Origin: Tomocerus qinae
Lineage: Eukaryota > Arthropoda > Collembola > Entomobryomorpha > Tomoceridae
Direction of reading: 5' to 3'
Length of the DNA: 64,000 bases
NCBI GenBank assembly: GCA_020055645.1
Contig: CM034547.1
Coordinates: 6,798,280-6,862,279, forward strand
Each line of letters opens with the position of its first letter. Position 1 is the stretch's first letter. Below the pieces are notes generated by a model, which saw only the letters and a list, made by a program, of their open reading frames with translations, ran no database searches and was not told the origin of the DNA. This document shows, piece by piece, positions 1 to 13,402 of this stretch. Both the position numbers and the translations under genes were made by a program.

Positions 1-3000
1 TAACGTAACTTACCAAACCCAACAGGCTGGGCAGAGAGTAAGAGCTGCAGGCCACAGAAGGACAGTTTCTCCATTTTATCTCATACTTTTTGTTCCTTCT
101 GATTCTCTTTATCTCCTGCCCTATCCAGTTGAGTTCCCTGGCTTTTTAACAAAAAGTTTCCCAAACTTTCGGAAAACCTGCTCAAACAAACAAGTGCACA
201 AGTTAAAGTGTGTAATGTTGTAGTCTCTCTGGTACAAACCAAGAACTGTACATGGACGATCTCTATTTCGGCAACCGAACTGAATCAACATTGATTCGAG
301 ACTAGTTAATCCTACTGGTTTTACTAATTTTATAATAATTCAGAGACAATTCTTGCTAACCACTATATTGCAGTCGTTTTCTTAGCAATTAAATAATTGT
401 TTGTTGTTCTTATCTCGTAGTAAAATAAGTTCTTGGAAATGGCATCGGTACATTAGGATGGTCATTCGTGGTTATGTCGTGAAGTGAACTACAAATATAT
501 TGCCAAATTATTATTTAAACATTACTGTATGCATTGTATGCTATCTACTACATTTACATGTTCAGGGTAGAAAGAAAAATGGTATGATAATCTTGGGAAA
601 TGGTAAAAGATTACACAGTAAACATTTCTGAATTCATAGTGTTAAAAGTTTGAATTTCCCCTTACGGCTATTCTTTCTGGGGCAGAAGTTATACCTGGCA
701 TAATAGGCACTGAATAATAGCAATACGCTTTGGTACTTAATTATTGTTACCCAGTCTGAGTCAGATATTTATGGAATGAACAGAACTACAGAATGAATTG
801 CAAAGTTATTTTGAATTCCATTGTACAAGTAGTAGATACACGCGTACGTACAAATACTACTGGTATGTGTGGAATGGAAGATTCATTCCGAGATGAAATG
901 GAATTGCGAAGACAGAGAACCTCGTCTCTTCTTTTCCCAAATGTCAAATTGAGCAAATGGCTCCCTAAGCAAATGACTTTAATTTAACCTTGGGTTGCAT
1001 CCCATTACATTGCATGACCAGCAAGAGTATCTTTACCCATTCACGGGTTACAGCATTCATTAACTATTTATTAACTACTTTCGGTTTTCTTCAATCGAGC
1101 ATGGCAAATCTTCCCTATCTCTGCCCTAACTCTCTCGAAGGAAATAACACCTGTACTTGATATACACAGACACAAAGAACGATCTGCTAGAAGCTGCAGA
1201 ATCCGAAACAGCACCACTTACGCTTTATAGTATCCACCTACCTAATGCTTTTATATTGTACAAGATATACACATATAGAATATCAGTTGGCAATTTACCA
1301 TGTATGCATGCAACTGCACAATGCAATTTGACTTGGTGTAGGATTCATCCATGGACATGCGAAACTGGAGTCCATTGAGTATTAATATGTAATTAGTGTT
1401 AATAGTAATGTACTTAATTACCCATAATATTATGTAATAATTGAAGCAATGAGTAAACAAATACTAAGCTGTAAAAAAGATGACCTTGTTATAGATGAGG
1501 ATTAAAAGGAAAGTAATTAGAACCTAGGCAAGTGTTATTAGCGGAATTTTCATGTGAATGAATTTTTTTTGTAATTTATGGTAGTGGTACTCTGATCCTT
1601 TTTGAATAAAACATCTTCATTCCAACCTGTTTTTAAAAGTTCCCCCAAAAATACTGAGCTGTATGTTTCAGGTTTGGTAAGGTAGCATTTTTATATCCGT
1701 CCTCATTTCTAATGCTAAGCTTGAATAAAAGAAACCAGAAAGTATTTAGTGCTCTCTTTAGCATGACATGAAAGTCGGCATTGTTGTGGGAGGAATGATT
1801 TTTCGAGGATGTTTTGTTTAAAATTTGGTTTATTCATGCATTGTAGTTGTAGAAGGGTTTTGCCATTATTTGTGTCTCGTGTAGTTTGTTTGTCTTTTGT
1901 TGGTCTAGTACATGGTGACAACACGAAACAGAATTCGTTGTCAAAGACCCAGAGTTGATCTTATAGCAGTGCAGATTTGCTGATCGTTCGTGAGGAAGTC
2001 TAGGGAAATGTGTGAGTGAGTAAGCAGTGTTATTGTGTGCTTTGTACATTATGCAGGTTTGTACTGTGGAAAGGTCGGTCGGGTACTTATATATTGAGTT
2101 ACAATACTACTACTTGTACGGGACTGTCTGGTTCAAGTAGTTCCTCCTTTTCGTTTTGTAGTGTAAGAGTCAGTGAATGTATGCCAATATTTGCGGATCA
2201 AGATCTGAATATGAAATGAAACAAGTCCTCCGACGGAGCATCATGATTGTAGGTCTACTCGAGACTACGGAAGAAGATCGAAGCAGAGTAGAACAGAACA
2301 AGTCAGATTCCTCTCTTCCATTGAGGCTGGAGATTTCACGATCATGCAGACTGACTCCAGTTCGACGCAAAAGACTGGAGTGAGTGAGGTGACGAAAGAA
2401 AATCTCAAGAATCTTATTCATCGGTTGCCTGAGTCGTTTGATGCTCTCTTAGTCTCTCTCCTCTGAATCTCTTATCCTCTGCCCTAATATATCCACTGTC
2501 CTATCTCCATAACCTCACAATAGAATTCCATACTCATTTTTGTTATCTAGTGAAGTAGCAACCAATAGCTATTTACCCATACTCTGCGTATAAACACGGA
2601 ATTGAAATTCTACTCTATTAACCGAAATGGGTGTAGTAAAGATGTACTAGCGGTGAAGACTCTATATCCATCTATTGTATGTGAATCTTCTTCTGTTATG
2701 CAATATATATCTGTTGACACTGAAGGCATCTTCAAATGCATAGCAGAGAATAAACACTTATTTATGCGTGAGTGGAGACACATTATTAACTGTAACGTAT
2801 TATGACCATGTATGTATATTAAGGTACGTATCAACCATGTCTTATTGCTCCGCAGCAAATCCTGTGGGCTTTAGCGTCTTAAAACCTCATAAGGATGGGC
2901 CAAGGTAATCCGCAAGGTTTTGTCTCTAAATATAGATTATCTAGGTACTTTTCGTACTCTAATAGCTGGGAGATTTTTTGTGTATGCAGGCTGAATGGTT

Positions 3001-6000
3001 CTAATAATGCTTAGAATGATTTTCACAACTAATACCATATCTTTCATTTTTGAGGTGTAAAGGTAGGTAAGATTTGAAATCTATTTTTATACTTCATGCA
3101 TGTAGGAAATGCAAGCTTTTCAAGGGAACTATATTATCCATGTCACTCAACAATATTTTATTCCGATGCAAAGTTTGGTTGTGTGTGAAAGATTGTAAAG
3201 GTAGAAATGATAAACTTGAGTTTACTACTGTCAAATACTGTCCTTGTAAAAATAAACGCTTTGTTGTAATCACTATTATTAATTTTAGGAACAGTTTGAC
3301 TTCGGAAAGCCCCACATGTACAATTCTTACGATGGAATATCAATAGTTGCCCGGATCTATGTTGTACATTGATTAAAAAGATTGAGCCTCAGAATTCTAA
3401 TAATCGATTTAATCCATATCGAATTAACGGCTATACGGGGAACCAAATGAATAGATTTGGGCAAAATTGGCTCTCCAAATTGCCCAAATCCCTGCCCAAA
3501 CCTAAACTAAGTAAATATTTATGACCAACTACTAAACAATAATTCCCCTGCAATAATTTTGGGGAAAAAAATCTCTTAAAATGGGAATACCCCCAGGGTA
3601 ATGATTCGATTATTACAGTAAGGTGATGGTAAGCCTACGAAGCGGCATGGCATTGCTCTATGAGTTATGCAACAAAAATGCTAATTAGTTTCTGTCCATA
3701 TTAATAGTCCATATTAATCGACTTCTAATTTCTGTTAATTTTGATTGACAATATAAATCCACTGTGAATGTAAGGTAAGTTCATATTGATGGTCATGACA
3801 GTCAAGTTTAATGTAATTTACACTATTCTCCTACCAAAAACATGTGTACACGGTACCCTTTACTCAGGCGAGCTTTTTATTATGGCTTGCTGTAGTTTTT
3901 TGATTTTATACATGGAACTTTTAACAATGCACAATTAACATTATATTGCGTTAGGATCAGGATGAAAATCGCTGCAATTGGCAATATGCAAGTCTTCTAT
4001 CTTTTGCACTATGCACATTTAATAAATTAATTATCCCATAGAAAAAATTAGGAAATACCCATTTTATACAAGTAATGTGTTCATATCGAAGAGCATCGTC
4101 TACTTTTTTACCACTAGCCTTGAAGGTTTAAAAAGCCTTTATAGGTGATATATACATTAAGTGAGCGGTACCTATAAAGGATTGCGCATGACACTGAAAT
4201 AAATTGCAGTTTATATAATCTATTTTCTCAGAAATTCCAGAAAAAGATTATATAACTTCTTAAACATTCAACATCCCATAAGAAAAATTTCCCACTGCAA
4301 TTCCCAATTAAATTCCCAATCCCAATGCACACAAAAGATTATCACCTACAAAACAGCTGGCATAAAATATCATTTTATCCAAAAGATCACCTTTATTCAG
4401 TAACCCGTTTGGCGAGTTAATTCGAAATTACCAATCTTTTTCCTGTGGAGAGAGAAAGCTGGGTAGCTGTCCTGTAGTAGCTTCCATGTATAATGCAGAT
4501 TGACCGATGAAATAGTTCAGAGTTCAGTGATATTATTACGTCACAATTTATTTTAATGTCAGAATTTTAGTTATAATATTTTGTTACCATTCACATTCGT
4601 CATAGACGTGGCGATATTTTGCTTACTCTATTTTAAAGTAGCAGTTGAAGACCTGAGTACCTTTACAAAATAGCTGTACCTACTTGAGACCAAGATGTTC
4701 TATGTTGAATGTTTGACTCAAGGGACAGAGATTTTTGATCGCAGGAAATGAAAATGAAAAGATTAAAGATATTGGGAGATGAGGAGCACGAAGCTGTGGA
4801 AGTACTTGCTTAATCCACATGACATCATATCAGCGTCAAACAGAATACTTTCAGTTGGATTCTGAATGGAACTTGTGAATTGACTGAGTGCAGCTCTCAT
4901 TATTGATTTCTTATGAGTGTGCAATTTTGAAGTAACCATCTCCCATGCTGTAGCACTTTCTCCGTGTGTGCCTTGCATACATATGTCATTAAAGTCGTCA
5001 TATGTCAGGCTTACACAAGCTATCAAAAGTTGTAGGAGATAAAAGGAATTCTATCTCATGAAATGCCACATAACGAAGGAGTTGAGCACGAAGAGAGTTG
5101 AGAGCTCAAATATTGAAAACTTTATTCGTTATCACACATCACATCTGATCACCTGAACAGAGAGAGTTAAGAGAGATGCAAAAGACAAGATTGTCTAGCC
5201 GAAATACATTACTCTGTGTGTCTGGAAAAGGACTGCACAGATCAGTATTAATAGAAGGTGAATTAAGGTTAACACAGAATTGTGGCATTACGTATTATTA
5301 CGATACTATCTGACAAGACCGGGTTGAACGTGAAATGGAAGGGGAGCTACATATTATTGAGATCCGGATGGAGATCAAGCAGGTCAGACGGGTGATGGCT
5401 CTAAGTGGAGTTCATCTTTAGTTGTCAGCAATTTTCCGTGATCAAATGAACAGAACTGGCTTGGAATTGAAAGAGGGCTCTTCGGGGTTCACTACACGAT
5501 GAGACACTCGGGAACTCATCCACAACATTTCCCATTCTATCCTTCCCGAAACAAGATGAGCAGAATTCTCTTCAATTTCTCTCCTGGGATGTCATCAGCC
5601 CGTTTTCCTTGTAATTCTTTTTATTAGCTTCCAGCTCTGACGCCCAAGGCTATCTGTACACATTCTACTCTACTTAGCTTAACTCTCCACCAAACTCATC
5701 TAAATCCTCAACTTCCTTATCTTCCAGCTTAAAAAGTATGAGCATAGAACTGATAAAAAGTAACTTACACGCGAGCGTAGCAAAGACCAAAAGATCATTT
5801 AATATGTGGAATAATAGACAATCTCCAGGTACAGCTTTATTTGTGAAGGAAGATTTTTATTTTCTAACCAGCAAGCTTTAAAATCTGTTTTCGTAACTTA
5901 TACTAATGGTTTGTGTACAATTAAGTTCTATGTATAGTAGTAATAGTAAAGTAGTTAGTGCGTATTTTTATTAACTAATAAGCTTTAATCCTAAACATAA

Positions 6001-7180
6001 TATAATGCATATGGTTGTGGACTAAAATCTCAAAAGGCCAAAAACTCTAGTCTATCAATGTAGGCCGAATTGTGATTTTTTGGACTTTTATCGTTTTAGC
6101 CCATATTTCACATATGACTTCTTAGAATTAGCCAAAACAGTCAGCCACTTAGAAATTGCCATTCAGGAAAATGCTAACAGTTCGCGTTCACATGTTAATA
6201 GTAAAAGTTAATAAAACAGGAACAAAGTATGCTTAGTACAGTAGGATGAAATTTAAATATTTTTTATCAGATTTACTGGTTCGTAAGCCACAAGTAATGG
6301 CAAGAATGAAATTCAAGAATTACTTACAGTGATGGATATTATGCTGTAATATACTATTTATCAACATCATTTTGCATACTGATATGCGATGCCGAAATGA
6401 CAATATGATATTTACAATTTAAATATTTTGATAATCTAAGTATGGTAATGTGCCTACCTACAGTACGATTTATGTATTTTGGTCCAAATGTAAATATGGT
6501 GTTTGCGTTGGGAGCGTAGGTTTTGTGAGTAATTGCGGTAATCTGCACTAATTTGTGTTTTGCACCACCCTACATCTTGTTTCATATACTTTAATTTGAG
6601 TATAAACGCTAATACAATATAATGGTACATCCATTATAAGTGTTTCTATTGAAGACTACGTGTAGGCATGACAAGGAAGCAAGGAAAAGGAACAGTAAGC
6701 ATAAGCATGCCAAAAATTTTATGTGTTTATAGCCATCTCTCTCCATAAGCAAAGATGTTAGTAGTACTAGGTAAGAGAATGGCTTAAGGATGTTTACATG
6801 ACGAGGTAAATGATTTATAGCTCGGGTGGCTTGTTGGTGTTTTGCTATTTCATTTAATGCAACCTGCTGCTCCGTCTCTTTAACAGCTTTTTATTGCAGG
6901 ATAGATCATACTACCTCTATACTCTATATATGCTATGTACTCTTGGGAATGAGATCTAAATGTAATGTCCGTCTCCATATGATTATATCATTTTTTGCGT
7001 CTATTTCCTCGACGTCTCTAGTTTTACTCCAGATTTCGGAAGCAATCAATAAAATATATTATAGTGTATTTAGATATACAATGTGTTCTACATTTACCTT
7101 TTAGTACAGATGTACCTGCCGTTCTTTCAAGTGATCAAGTAAAAATGCAATCTCTATATAATAACCACAGTCTTGATAAA
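1..7180. other. Intergenic, no convincing gene
   Basis: AT-rich sequence with only short chance open frames. None shows a signal peptide, a recognisable domain or a consistent set of splice sites. A possible exon near 2.2-2.5 kb is listed separately. A small hairpin lies at about 3454-3490 (arms reading GATTTGGGCA and TGCCCAAATC). I saw no tRNA or other RNA gene. Confidence 0.6.
2216..2466 (+). other. Possible orphan terminal exon (weak)
   Basis: An 83-codon stretch open from just after a TGA at 2213-2215 to a TGA at 2464-2466, in sequence of higher GC than its surroundings. Its second half has protein-like composition, with an amphipathic end containing TKENLKNLIHRLPESFDA. The only Met is at 2345. 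There is a possible splice acceptor (ATTGTAG) inside it. No upstream exon could be joined and no family is recognised. It may be chance, because other frames are also open here. Confidence 0.2.
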
Positions 7181-7188
7181 GCAATAAC

Positions 7189-7384
7189 CAGTGTTCAGTG
7201 ACCGGCCATTTTAACCAGCCAGCCGGCCGGCTAAAATGGCTAGCCGGCTGGCCAAAAAGCTTGTTAGCCGGCTAAAATCGAACTATAGGGTTCGAAGACC
7301 GGCCATTTTAGCCGGCCGGCTGGCTGGCTAATATGACTAGCCGGGTGGTCAAAAAGGTTTTTAGCCGGCTAAAATGGAACACTG
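7189..7384. mobile_element. hAT-like miniature inverted-repeat element
   Basis: This 196-bp element is flanked by an exact 8-bp direct repeat, GCAATAAC (7181-7188 and 7385-7392). It begins CAGTGTTC and ends GAACACTG, an 8-bp terminal inverted repeat. An 8-bp target duplication with a CAG...CTG end is the known signature of hAT transposons. The interior holds two imperfect copies (7201-7279 and 7298-7377) of a palindrome-rich unit containing CGGCCATTTTA and AGCCGGCTAAAAT. There is no coding capacity, so it would need a transposase supplied in trans. Confidence 0.8.
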
Positions 7385-7564
7385 GCAATAACCTTCATAA
7401 TATGTAATAAATTTGGCTCATCAGCCATTTTATAAGATCATCTATTCAAAGCTCATTTATAAATACCAAAATTTCTTATAAAACTCATTACTAATCGTCA
7501 TTTATCGTTATTTTCTGTTGAATTACTTTGCTGTGTTTTAAGCAACCTCAGTTTGAGGCAGTAA

Positions 7565-7584
7565 ATCTATCTATCTATCTAAAT
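7565..7584. repeat. CTAT tetranucleotide microsatellite
   Basis: About four copies of CTAT. A further short CTAT run lies at about 7611-7621. Confidence 0.8.
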
Positions 7585-7988
7585 AAAAATGTTTATTCGT
7601 ATGTCGCAAGTATCTATCTATGCCATGGGAAATGATGCTTTTTGTTGCAATGCACATGAGCGTATATACAATGCATATTTCATAAAAGAAGGTAGTCCAA
7701 TATGAATTAGCTTATTTCGAAAATTAAACATTATTACTAATGACTAAGCCTAATCATTTTGAAATTCAGCATTATTACTGGGGGCCTAGTAATAAATATA
7801 TATGTCTGGTAGTGAGAGCCAGAATGCAATAAATAGTTTCAAAATATTCACCTTTTCCAGCAACGTCGACTGTATGAAAAGTGTTAATTGCATATTTTTA
7901 CTGCTATGTGGCAAAGGAATGAATTTGAAATTTTCGTAACCATTTCGCATGATTATACTGGAAACCATAGATGTAAGTTGTAGTTAAA

Positions 7989-8300
7989 CATCCCATCCAC
8001 TCCAAGATGGGACATCCGACCCCATCCATCCCATCACCAAATATCCAAGAAAATATCAACATCCCATCCAGCCCATCACCAACATCCAAATAAACTAAAC
8101 CATCCCATCCAGCCCATCACCAACATCCAAATAAGCTAAACCATCCCATCCAGTCCATCACCAACATCCAAATAAGCTAAACCATCCCATCCAGCCCATC
8201 ACCAACATCCAAATAAGCTAAACCATCCCATCCAGCCCATCACCAACATCCAAAAAATTTAAACATCCCATCCGACCCATCATAACATCCAGATGGGGAA
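7989..8300. repeat. Composite minisatellite, copy 1 (41-bp units)
   Basis: A head reading CATCCCATCCACTCCAA is followed by four nearly identical 41-bp units (8060-8100, 8101-8141, 8142-8182, 8183-8223). Each unit starts CATCCCATCCAGCCCATCAC. A fifth partial unit and a tail with the inverted motif CCAGATGGGG follow. The same head-units-tail order recurs at 8519-8743, so this is a composite unit and not a simple tandem expansion. Confidence 0.85.
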
Positions 8301-8518
8301 GGTATTGGTTCTCATCCAGCCCACCGAACATACTCGATATCAAAGCTTAGAAGCTTAAAGTGCACTTTCATAATAAGTATCTACGTAGAAGTTGCTTAAT
8401 TTGTGTGAACGCAAATTAAAAAAATAACATGCCATTTCTTGCGGACGGTTATTTCGAACCCTTTAGTTCTAAAAATAAGCTTCTTGGAAAGTACAGTTGC
8501 ATTTTGTATGCCTAAAGC

Positions 8519-8743
8519 ACATCCGATCCACTCCAAAGGATGTGAAAACCAACCCCATCCCATCCAGCCCGTCACCAACATCAAAAAAATTAAACCATCC
8601 CATCCAGCCCATCACGACCATCCAGGCTACTGTACCCATCCAATCCAGCCCATCATCAACATCCAAGAAATTGTCTCCATCCCGTCCAGCCCATCCAAAC
8701 ATCCGGATGGGATGGGTATGTTGGGTAAAAAGGATGGGATGTT
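8519..8743. repeat. Composite minisatellite, copy 2 (diverged)
   Basis: The head reads CATCCGATCCACTCCAA. It is followed by about four degenerate versions of the CATCCCATCCAGCCCATCAC unit, and then by a tail that reverses into GGATGGGATGGG. It lies in the same orientation as copy 1, with about 220 bp of ordinary sequence between them. Open frames of 91-115 codons here are repeat artefacts of Pro/His/Ser-rich translation. Confidence 0.8.
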
Positions 8744-11072
8744 TACATCTATGCTGGAAACCTAGCTTTTGAAATTGGCTAACACATGCTGGGGTATGCG
8801 AGTCGGTCATCCACATGGATGTAATTATTTATGTAGACCTGCACAGTTAATTGTATTTTATTCCATTATTATATTGCTACACTACATGTTGCACCATATA
8901 TAGCACTATTATATTTATTTACTACTGTTCACGTGCTGCAGATACTTGTTCTTGTAATTATTGACTGTCTATTCCTATTGCAAGTGTTCTTTAAAATGTT
9001 CTGTATTTACGTACCTGTAAAATTTGTTTGAACAGTGAGGTCTCCAAAACACCATTATGCTGCTTTTCTTCAACTAAGCAAAATATTTGAGCGAAATGAA
9101 CTGAAATTAGATTATAGATAAGTAAAAGCAGAAATTTATTCCCATACATTATTGCCGAAAAGTAATCCAAGCTGAAAAATAGTTTATTCAAGTAAATAGA
9201 CTATCTTTTAGTAATTATAAATTATCTATAACCGGAGTTGAATCTAGATTATATTTTATTGTGTATTTTATTTGCAAGTTTCCTTTACTAGTTGAGCCTA
9301 GTAGTTCTATTGCGTCAAAATGATTAGTCAAGTTTAGTTATGTCTAAAATCCAAAATATGAAGAATGTAGGTACTATTTATGTCTTAATGTTACTTATAG
9401 CATCTGCTATCCTCTGCATCTTCCTTATCTTCGAAAGTCTGTTAATTAACATATCACTGATAAGAATTAATGACAAGGAATATGCACCTTGTATAGGTAT
9501 AATCAAATGACACCAAGTTACCAACACACAAAGCAGAAAGTAGTTACCACATCATAGATTTTATATGAAATGTTTCAATCAAGATTACATAAAGTTTGTA
9601 TTGCAAGTAAAATGATCATTTAAGGCTTCTCTCTTCTGCTCCACCCTTACGTATTATTACCAATTATGCTTTAGACTTTACGTACTATACTCATAAGTTG
9701 TAAATGATTACCAAGAAATTAAAGTAGCAACATTTCAATGTATGGAGATAATAACTGATCAATATTATTCTAATTCGCATTGCATCTTATTTGCATGTCT
9801 CTGTCTGTAAGTATCTGTACTACCTACATTGCATTATTATATGAATTGGGTCGATCGTCTTTGATTATAATATAATATGAACTGATAGATATATCTATAC
9901 TATCACCTCCATATTTAAAAACTTTGTCCAATTAACTTGATCACATTTGAGAGTTCCTTAGTTAACGAATAGGTACAATAGATGAATGTTGTTTTAAAAA
10001 GTACGTTTGATCTGTATTGTATAATAATGTTTAACTGAATGCTACGCTACGTAACACTGTAAATCGACCAATAGATTAAAATTTAATAAGGCACCTATAT
10101 GTATTTGTTATGCGATGCTTCTGTAAACAATGAGCAATTGAATAGAGTCAACATGATTATAGGCTCTGGTCATTTGCGATGTGTCCGGTCAAACATCTTT
10201 CTATTTATTTCACAGAAATGCATTCACAATAACAAAACATACCTATGCAGTTTGCGTGTGTGTATTATGCATTGTGATCTGTAGTTAGTGTTGAAGATAA
10301 TAGTTGAGAGAAGAGTGGTGTAGGCCCAGTAGGTCGCATCGCAAGTAGTTCATTGTTTGACGTACAATATTGTATAATTTGTACCTGTTATGCCTTTACA
10401 AGGGTTAGCATGCAATTACCTACGAAATGGACAATTGTTGCAACTCTATGATATTCAGGTGCACACCTCTTTTACGATGACATGGATATCCAATAGTTCT
10501 TTAGATATGTAAGTAGGTGGTGAAGTAGGACTGATTATATAACAGTAATTATGAGTTGAATACAGAACAGGATGGGGTAGGTTACTGTAATCTTTGATTT
10601 GTTAGTGTCATTCGACATGACACCCTTCCTTTCACTTTCTGCGCATTTTATGGACATAGTAACATATCTATGTTACAATTACGTACATTGTACTTTTATA
10701 GTATAGATCATGTATGTAGGTAGTCATTTATTTTACTTTTGGGATTTTCAGGAACTTTAATTACTATATCTGCATTGATGGACTAGCCCAGTCGCTGACT
10801 ACAGTTTCAATGAGATACAATGGATGAAGATAAAAGTGTAACCTCTTAAACTTATTAGTACTTGGGAGTTTTGCATTGTATTTGTAGTAATCGTGTTAGC
10901 ATAACAGTTAAATTAGTGTTGCGAATATTCATGTGATACTATGTGGATATAGTGGAGGACGGTGTGAAGGGTGAGTAAATAGTTGGAAATATTTCTTTCG
11001 TAGTTCCCGTTAAGTGACATTGGTCACTTCCAGTTTACCATCCTTCAGAATTTACGTTCATTAATTTTGACT
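8744..11072. other. Intergenic, upstream of the protease homologue
   Basis: AT-rich sequence with no credible open frame, RNA gene or repeat that I can see. Confidence 0.5.
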
Positions 11073-11080
11073 TATAAAAG
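11073..11080 (+). promoter_or_regulatory. TATA box of the clip-domain SPH gene
   Basis: TATAAAAG lies 139 bases before the chosen ATG. This would place transcription start near 11,105 and give a 5' leader of roughly 115 bases. Confidence 0.6.
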
Positions 11081-11218
11081 GAGAGGGCAATCTGCAGAAA
11101 CAAAATAGTTACTCAATATACATTTAAGAGGACGTGCTACATTGTCTTGCTGCATGAAGGATAAGACGTGAGTCAGAAGGATACGAACAACAAAGAAGAG
11201 TCTCTGAAATATTACAAC

Positions 11219-13292
11219 ATGAGACGACAACGTGCTATTTCGATATTTTTAGTGGCGTTAGGAGTTCTCAGAGTGAATGGAGGACCATCTCCAACATCGG
11301 CAGTTAGATTTCCCGATTCCTCCAGTTCTTCATCTGAAAAGGCAGAACATCGAAGTGAGATTGATTCAAGTTTTGCGTCATCAACGATAGACGAAATTCT
11401 AAGCGCGTCTCGCTCTGGAAGAAATTTACCACCCAGTGTCGGAAGTGGAAAAGATTTTGCAGAGTTGACGATATTGGCATCCGATCCGAAATTAAGATCC
11501 TTGACTTCCTCCGGGAATGATGAAGAGGCTCGTAGTTTTGTGGCCAAGAAATTGTGTACTTTAGGATTAGCTGATTGTGGGGATGTGAAAGGTCGTCATT
11601 ACGGCAATTATGGACAAAATGATTACAGCAACATCCGGGATGTTACTTTAGTGCAACCAGTTGCTCTCAAGCCTGTCGGACAACCCATTGCTGCTGTTCC
11701 TGTTGGAGGAAAACCGTTTTCACCTATTTCAAACTACGGAGACTCCTACTCTTCTTCAAAAGGCGACTACGGATCTGAATCCGGAAATTATAATCCTATT
11801 GTTGGACTAAGACCCCCTCAAGGAGAATATGGAGGACGGCAATGCTCTTGTGTCCCAATCAACCAGTGCGCGTCTTATGATATTATTTATGATGGAAGTG
11901 AAGATCGGGATGTGGTGGATAATGGAAAACCAAGTTATGGAAGTGTTGGATTTGGAATTGATCCCCGCAGCAGAATAAGTGACACCGAGTCGAATTCAAC
12001 TGTGATTGAAGCTAAGAGGAGGAAGAAAAGCGTTGATGTCATCAGCTCTCGGGTGATTCATAGAGAAAAGCGTGAAGCCCCTAGGATTTTGAATCCCGGT
12101 TCCTCAACTTATGGAAGCACCAAAAATTGTTACAGTAACTACGTCTGTTGTCGGAATCCTGTCGGCGGTAGCAGCAGCAACAACAATAATGATTACTATT
12201 ATCCTGATAATAATAATAATAGACCCAGGCCATCGAACAACAATGACAACTATAATTATCCCAGCATCTCTTCTGGAAGCTGTGGAAGAAAGAGATCCTC
12301 TGGGGGAATCGACGCTCGTGTTCAAAATCCAAGTTACGTTGATGGCGAAGCAGAGTATGGGGAATATCCATGGCAAGTTGCTATCTTGAAGAAAGAGGGT
12401 GGCGAAAATATATTTGTAGGAGGAGGTAATCAATAGAAATACTAACATAATTTATATTATACTATGTCACTTTCTTTGTATTTATATTATTTTTTATTTT
12501 ATTGTCATTTAATTTAATTTTTAATTTAATTTTTAATTCAATTTGATTTAATTTTTTTCTTTTATATTAGGTTCTCTGATCGACAGCAGACACATCATTA
12601 CAGCAGCTCACATCATTAAAGGGCTTTTACCAGAACAATTGAAAATTCGCTTGGGCGAATGGGATGTGAATCGGGAAAATGAGCCTTATCGTCATCTGGA
12701 GTTTAATGCGGCAGCTATCGCACTTCACCCAGAATTCTACGCTGGCAATTTATTCAATGATATTGCTATTATCAAATTGGGTGGATATGTCGATTTCGGA
12801 CCGAATCCTCACATTTCTCCCGTGTGCATTCCTCCGAAGGATTTTGATTTCAGTGGACAGAGGTGTTTCGTTACTGGATGGGGTAAAAATGCTTTTGGTA
12901 GCAAGGGAAAATTCCAGAATGTACTCAAGGAAGTCGATGTACCTGTTTTGAGCAATTACGACTGTGAGCAGAAGTTGAAGAGGACCAGACTTGGTTATGA
13001 CTTCACACTTCATCCTGGATTCATTTGTGCTGGCGGAGAACGAGATAAAGACGCTTGTAAAGGCGATGGGGGTGGTCCTCTTGTGTGTCAGTATAGAGGA
13101 GCTTGGCAGTTGGCAGGAGTCGTCAGTTGGGGGGTAACTAATTCCCATCACTTTATTGATACAAATCAAGAGTCCTATTTATTAATTGTATGTAATATTT
13201 TTTAGGTTGGATGTGGTCAGCAAGATGTTCCTGGAGTCTATGCAAGTCCTGCTTTTTATAACGACTGGATAAGGAAAACTATTTACCAATAG
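11219..13292 (+). CDS. Clip-domain serine protease homologue, catalytically dead (CLIPA-type)
   Basis: Three exons: 11219-12425, 12571-13133, 13206-13292, with joining phases agreeing; 618 residues. The ATG at 11219 is chosen because a hydrophobic signal peptide follows it at once (ISIFLVALGVLRVNG). A clip-type cysteine pattern is visible: C209, C211, C217, then C304, C310, C311. About 87 residues, with basic clusters KRRKKS and REKR, separate its halves. After an Asn/Ser-rich linker and C355, the trypsin fold runs from about 365 to the end. His416 (TAAHI) and Asp466 (NDIAII) are kept, but the nucleophile motif is GDGGGP, with Gly569 in place of Ser. The usual Cys after the His is Ile. Family knowledge: such homologues are non-proteolytic cofactors in prophenoloxidase activation and clotting cascades, secreted into haemolymph. 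That exact role here is inferred. The ATTAAA at 13397 is the likely poly(A) signal. Confidence 0.93.
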
Positions 13293-13396
13293 ATATTTAT
13301 TTACCTGTATTTTTATATCCCGCAACACGCACATACCGCACCATATACCATAATGATAATACTTTTGTTACACATAATTTTTGCATATTGAATACT

Positions 13397-13402
13397 ATTA
13401 AA
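13397..13402 (+). terminator. Likely poly(A) signal ATTAAA (SPH gene)
   Basis: ATTAAA about 105 bases after the stop codon, in AT-rich sequence. No closer AATAAA is seen. Confidence 0.45.

Noticed and set aside
4763..5026. 87-codon minus-strand frame with protein-like composition
   Set aside because: No ATG near its start, no second exon or domain found. Flanking sequence is non-coding.
7280..7300. GGTTCGAAGACC resembling a tRNA B box
   Set aside because: No A box or cloverleaf around it. It is the junction between two units of the hAT-like element.
8439..8816. Open frames of 91-115 codons on both strands
   Set aside because: Produced by the CATCC minisatellite, with repeat-driven Pro/His/Ser or Gly/Met/Trp composition.
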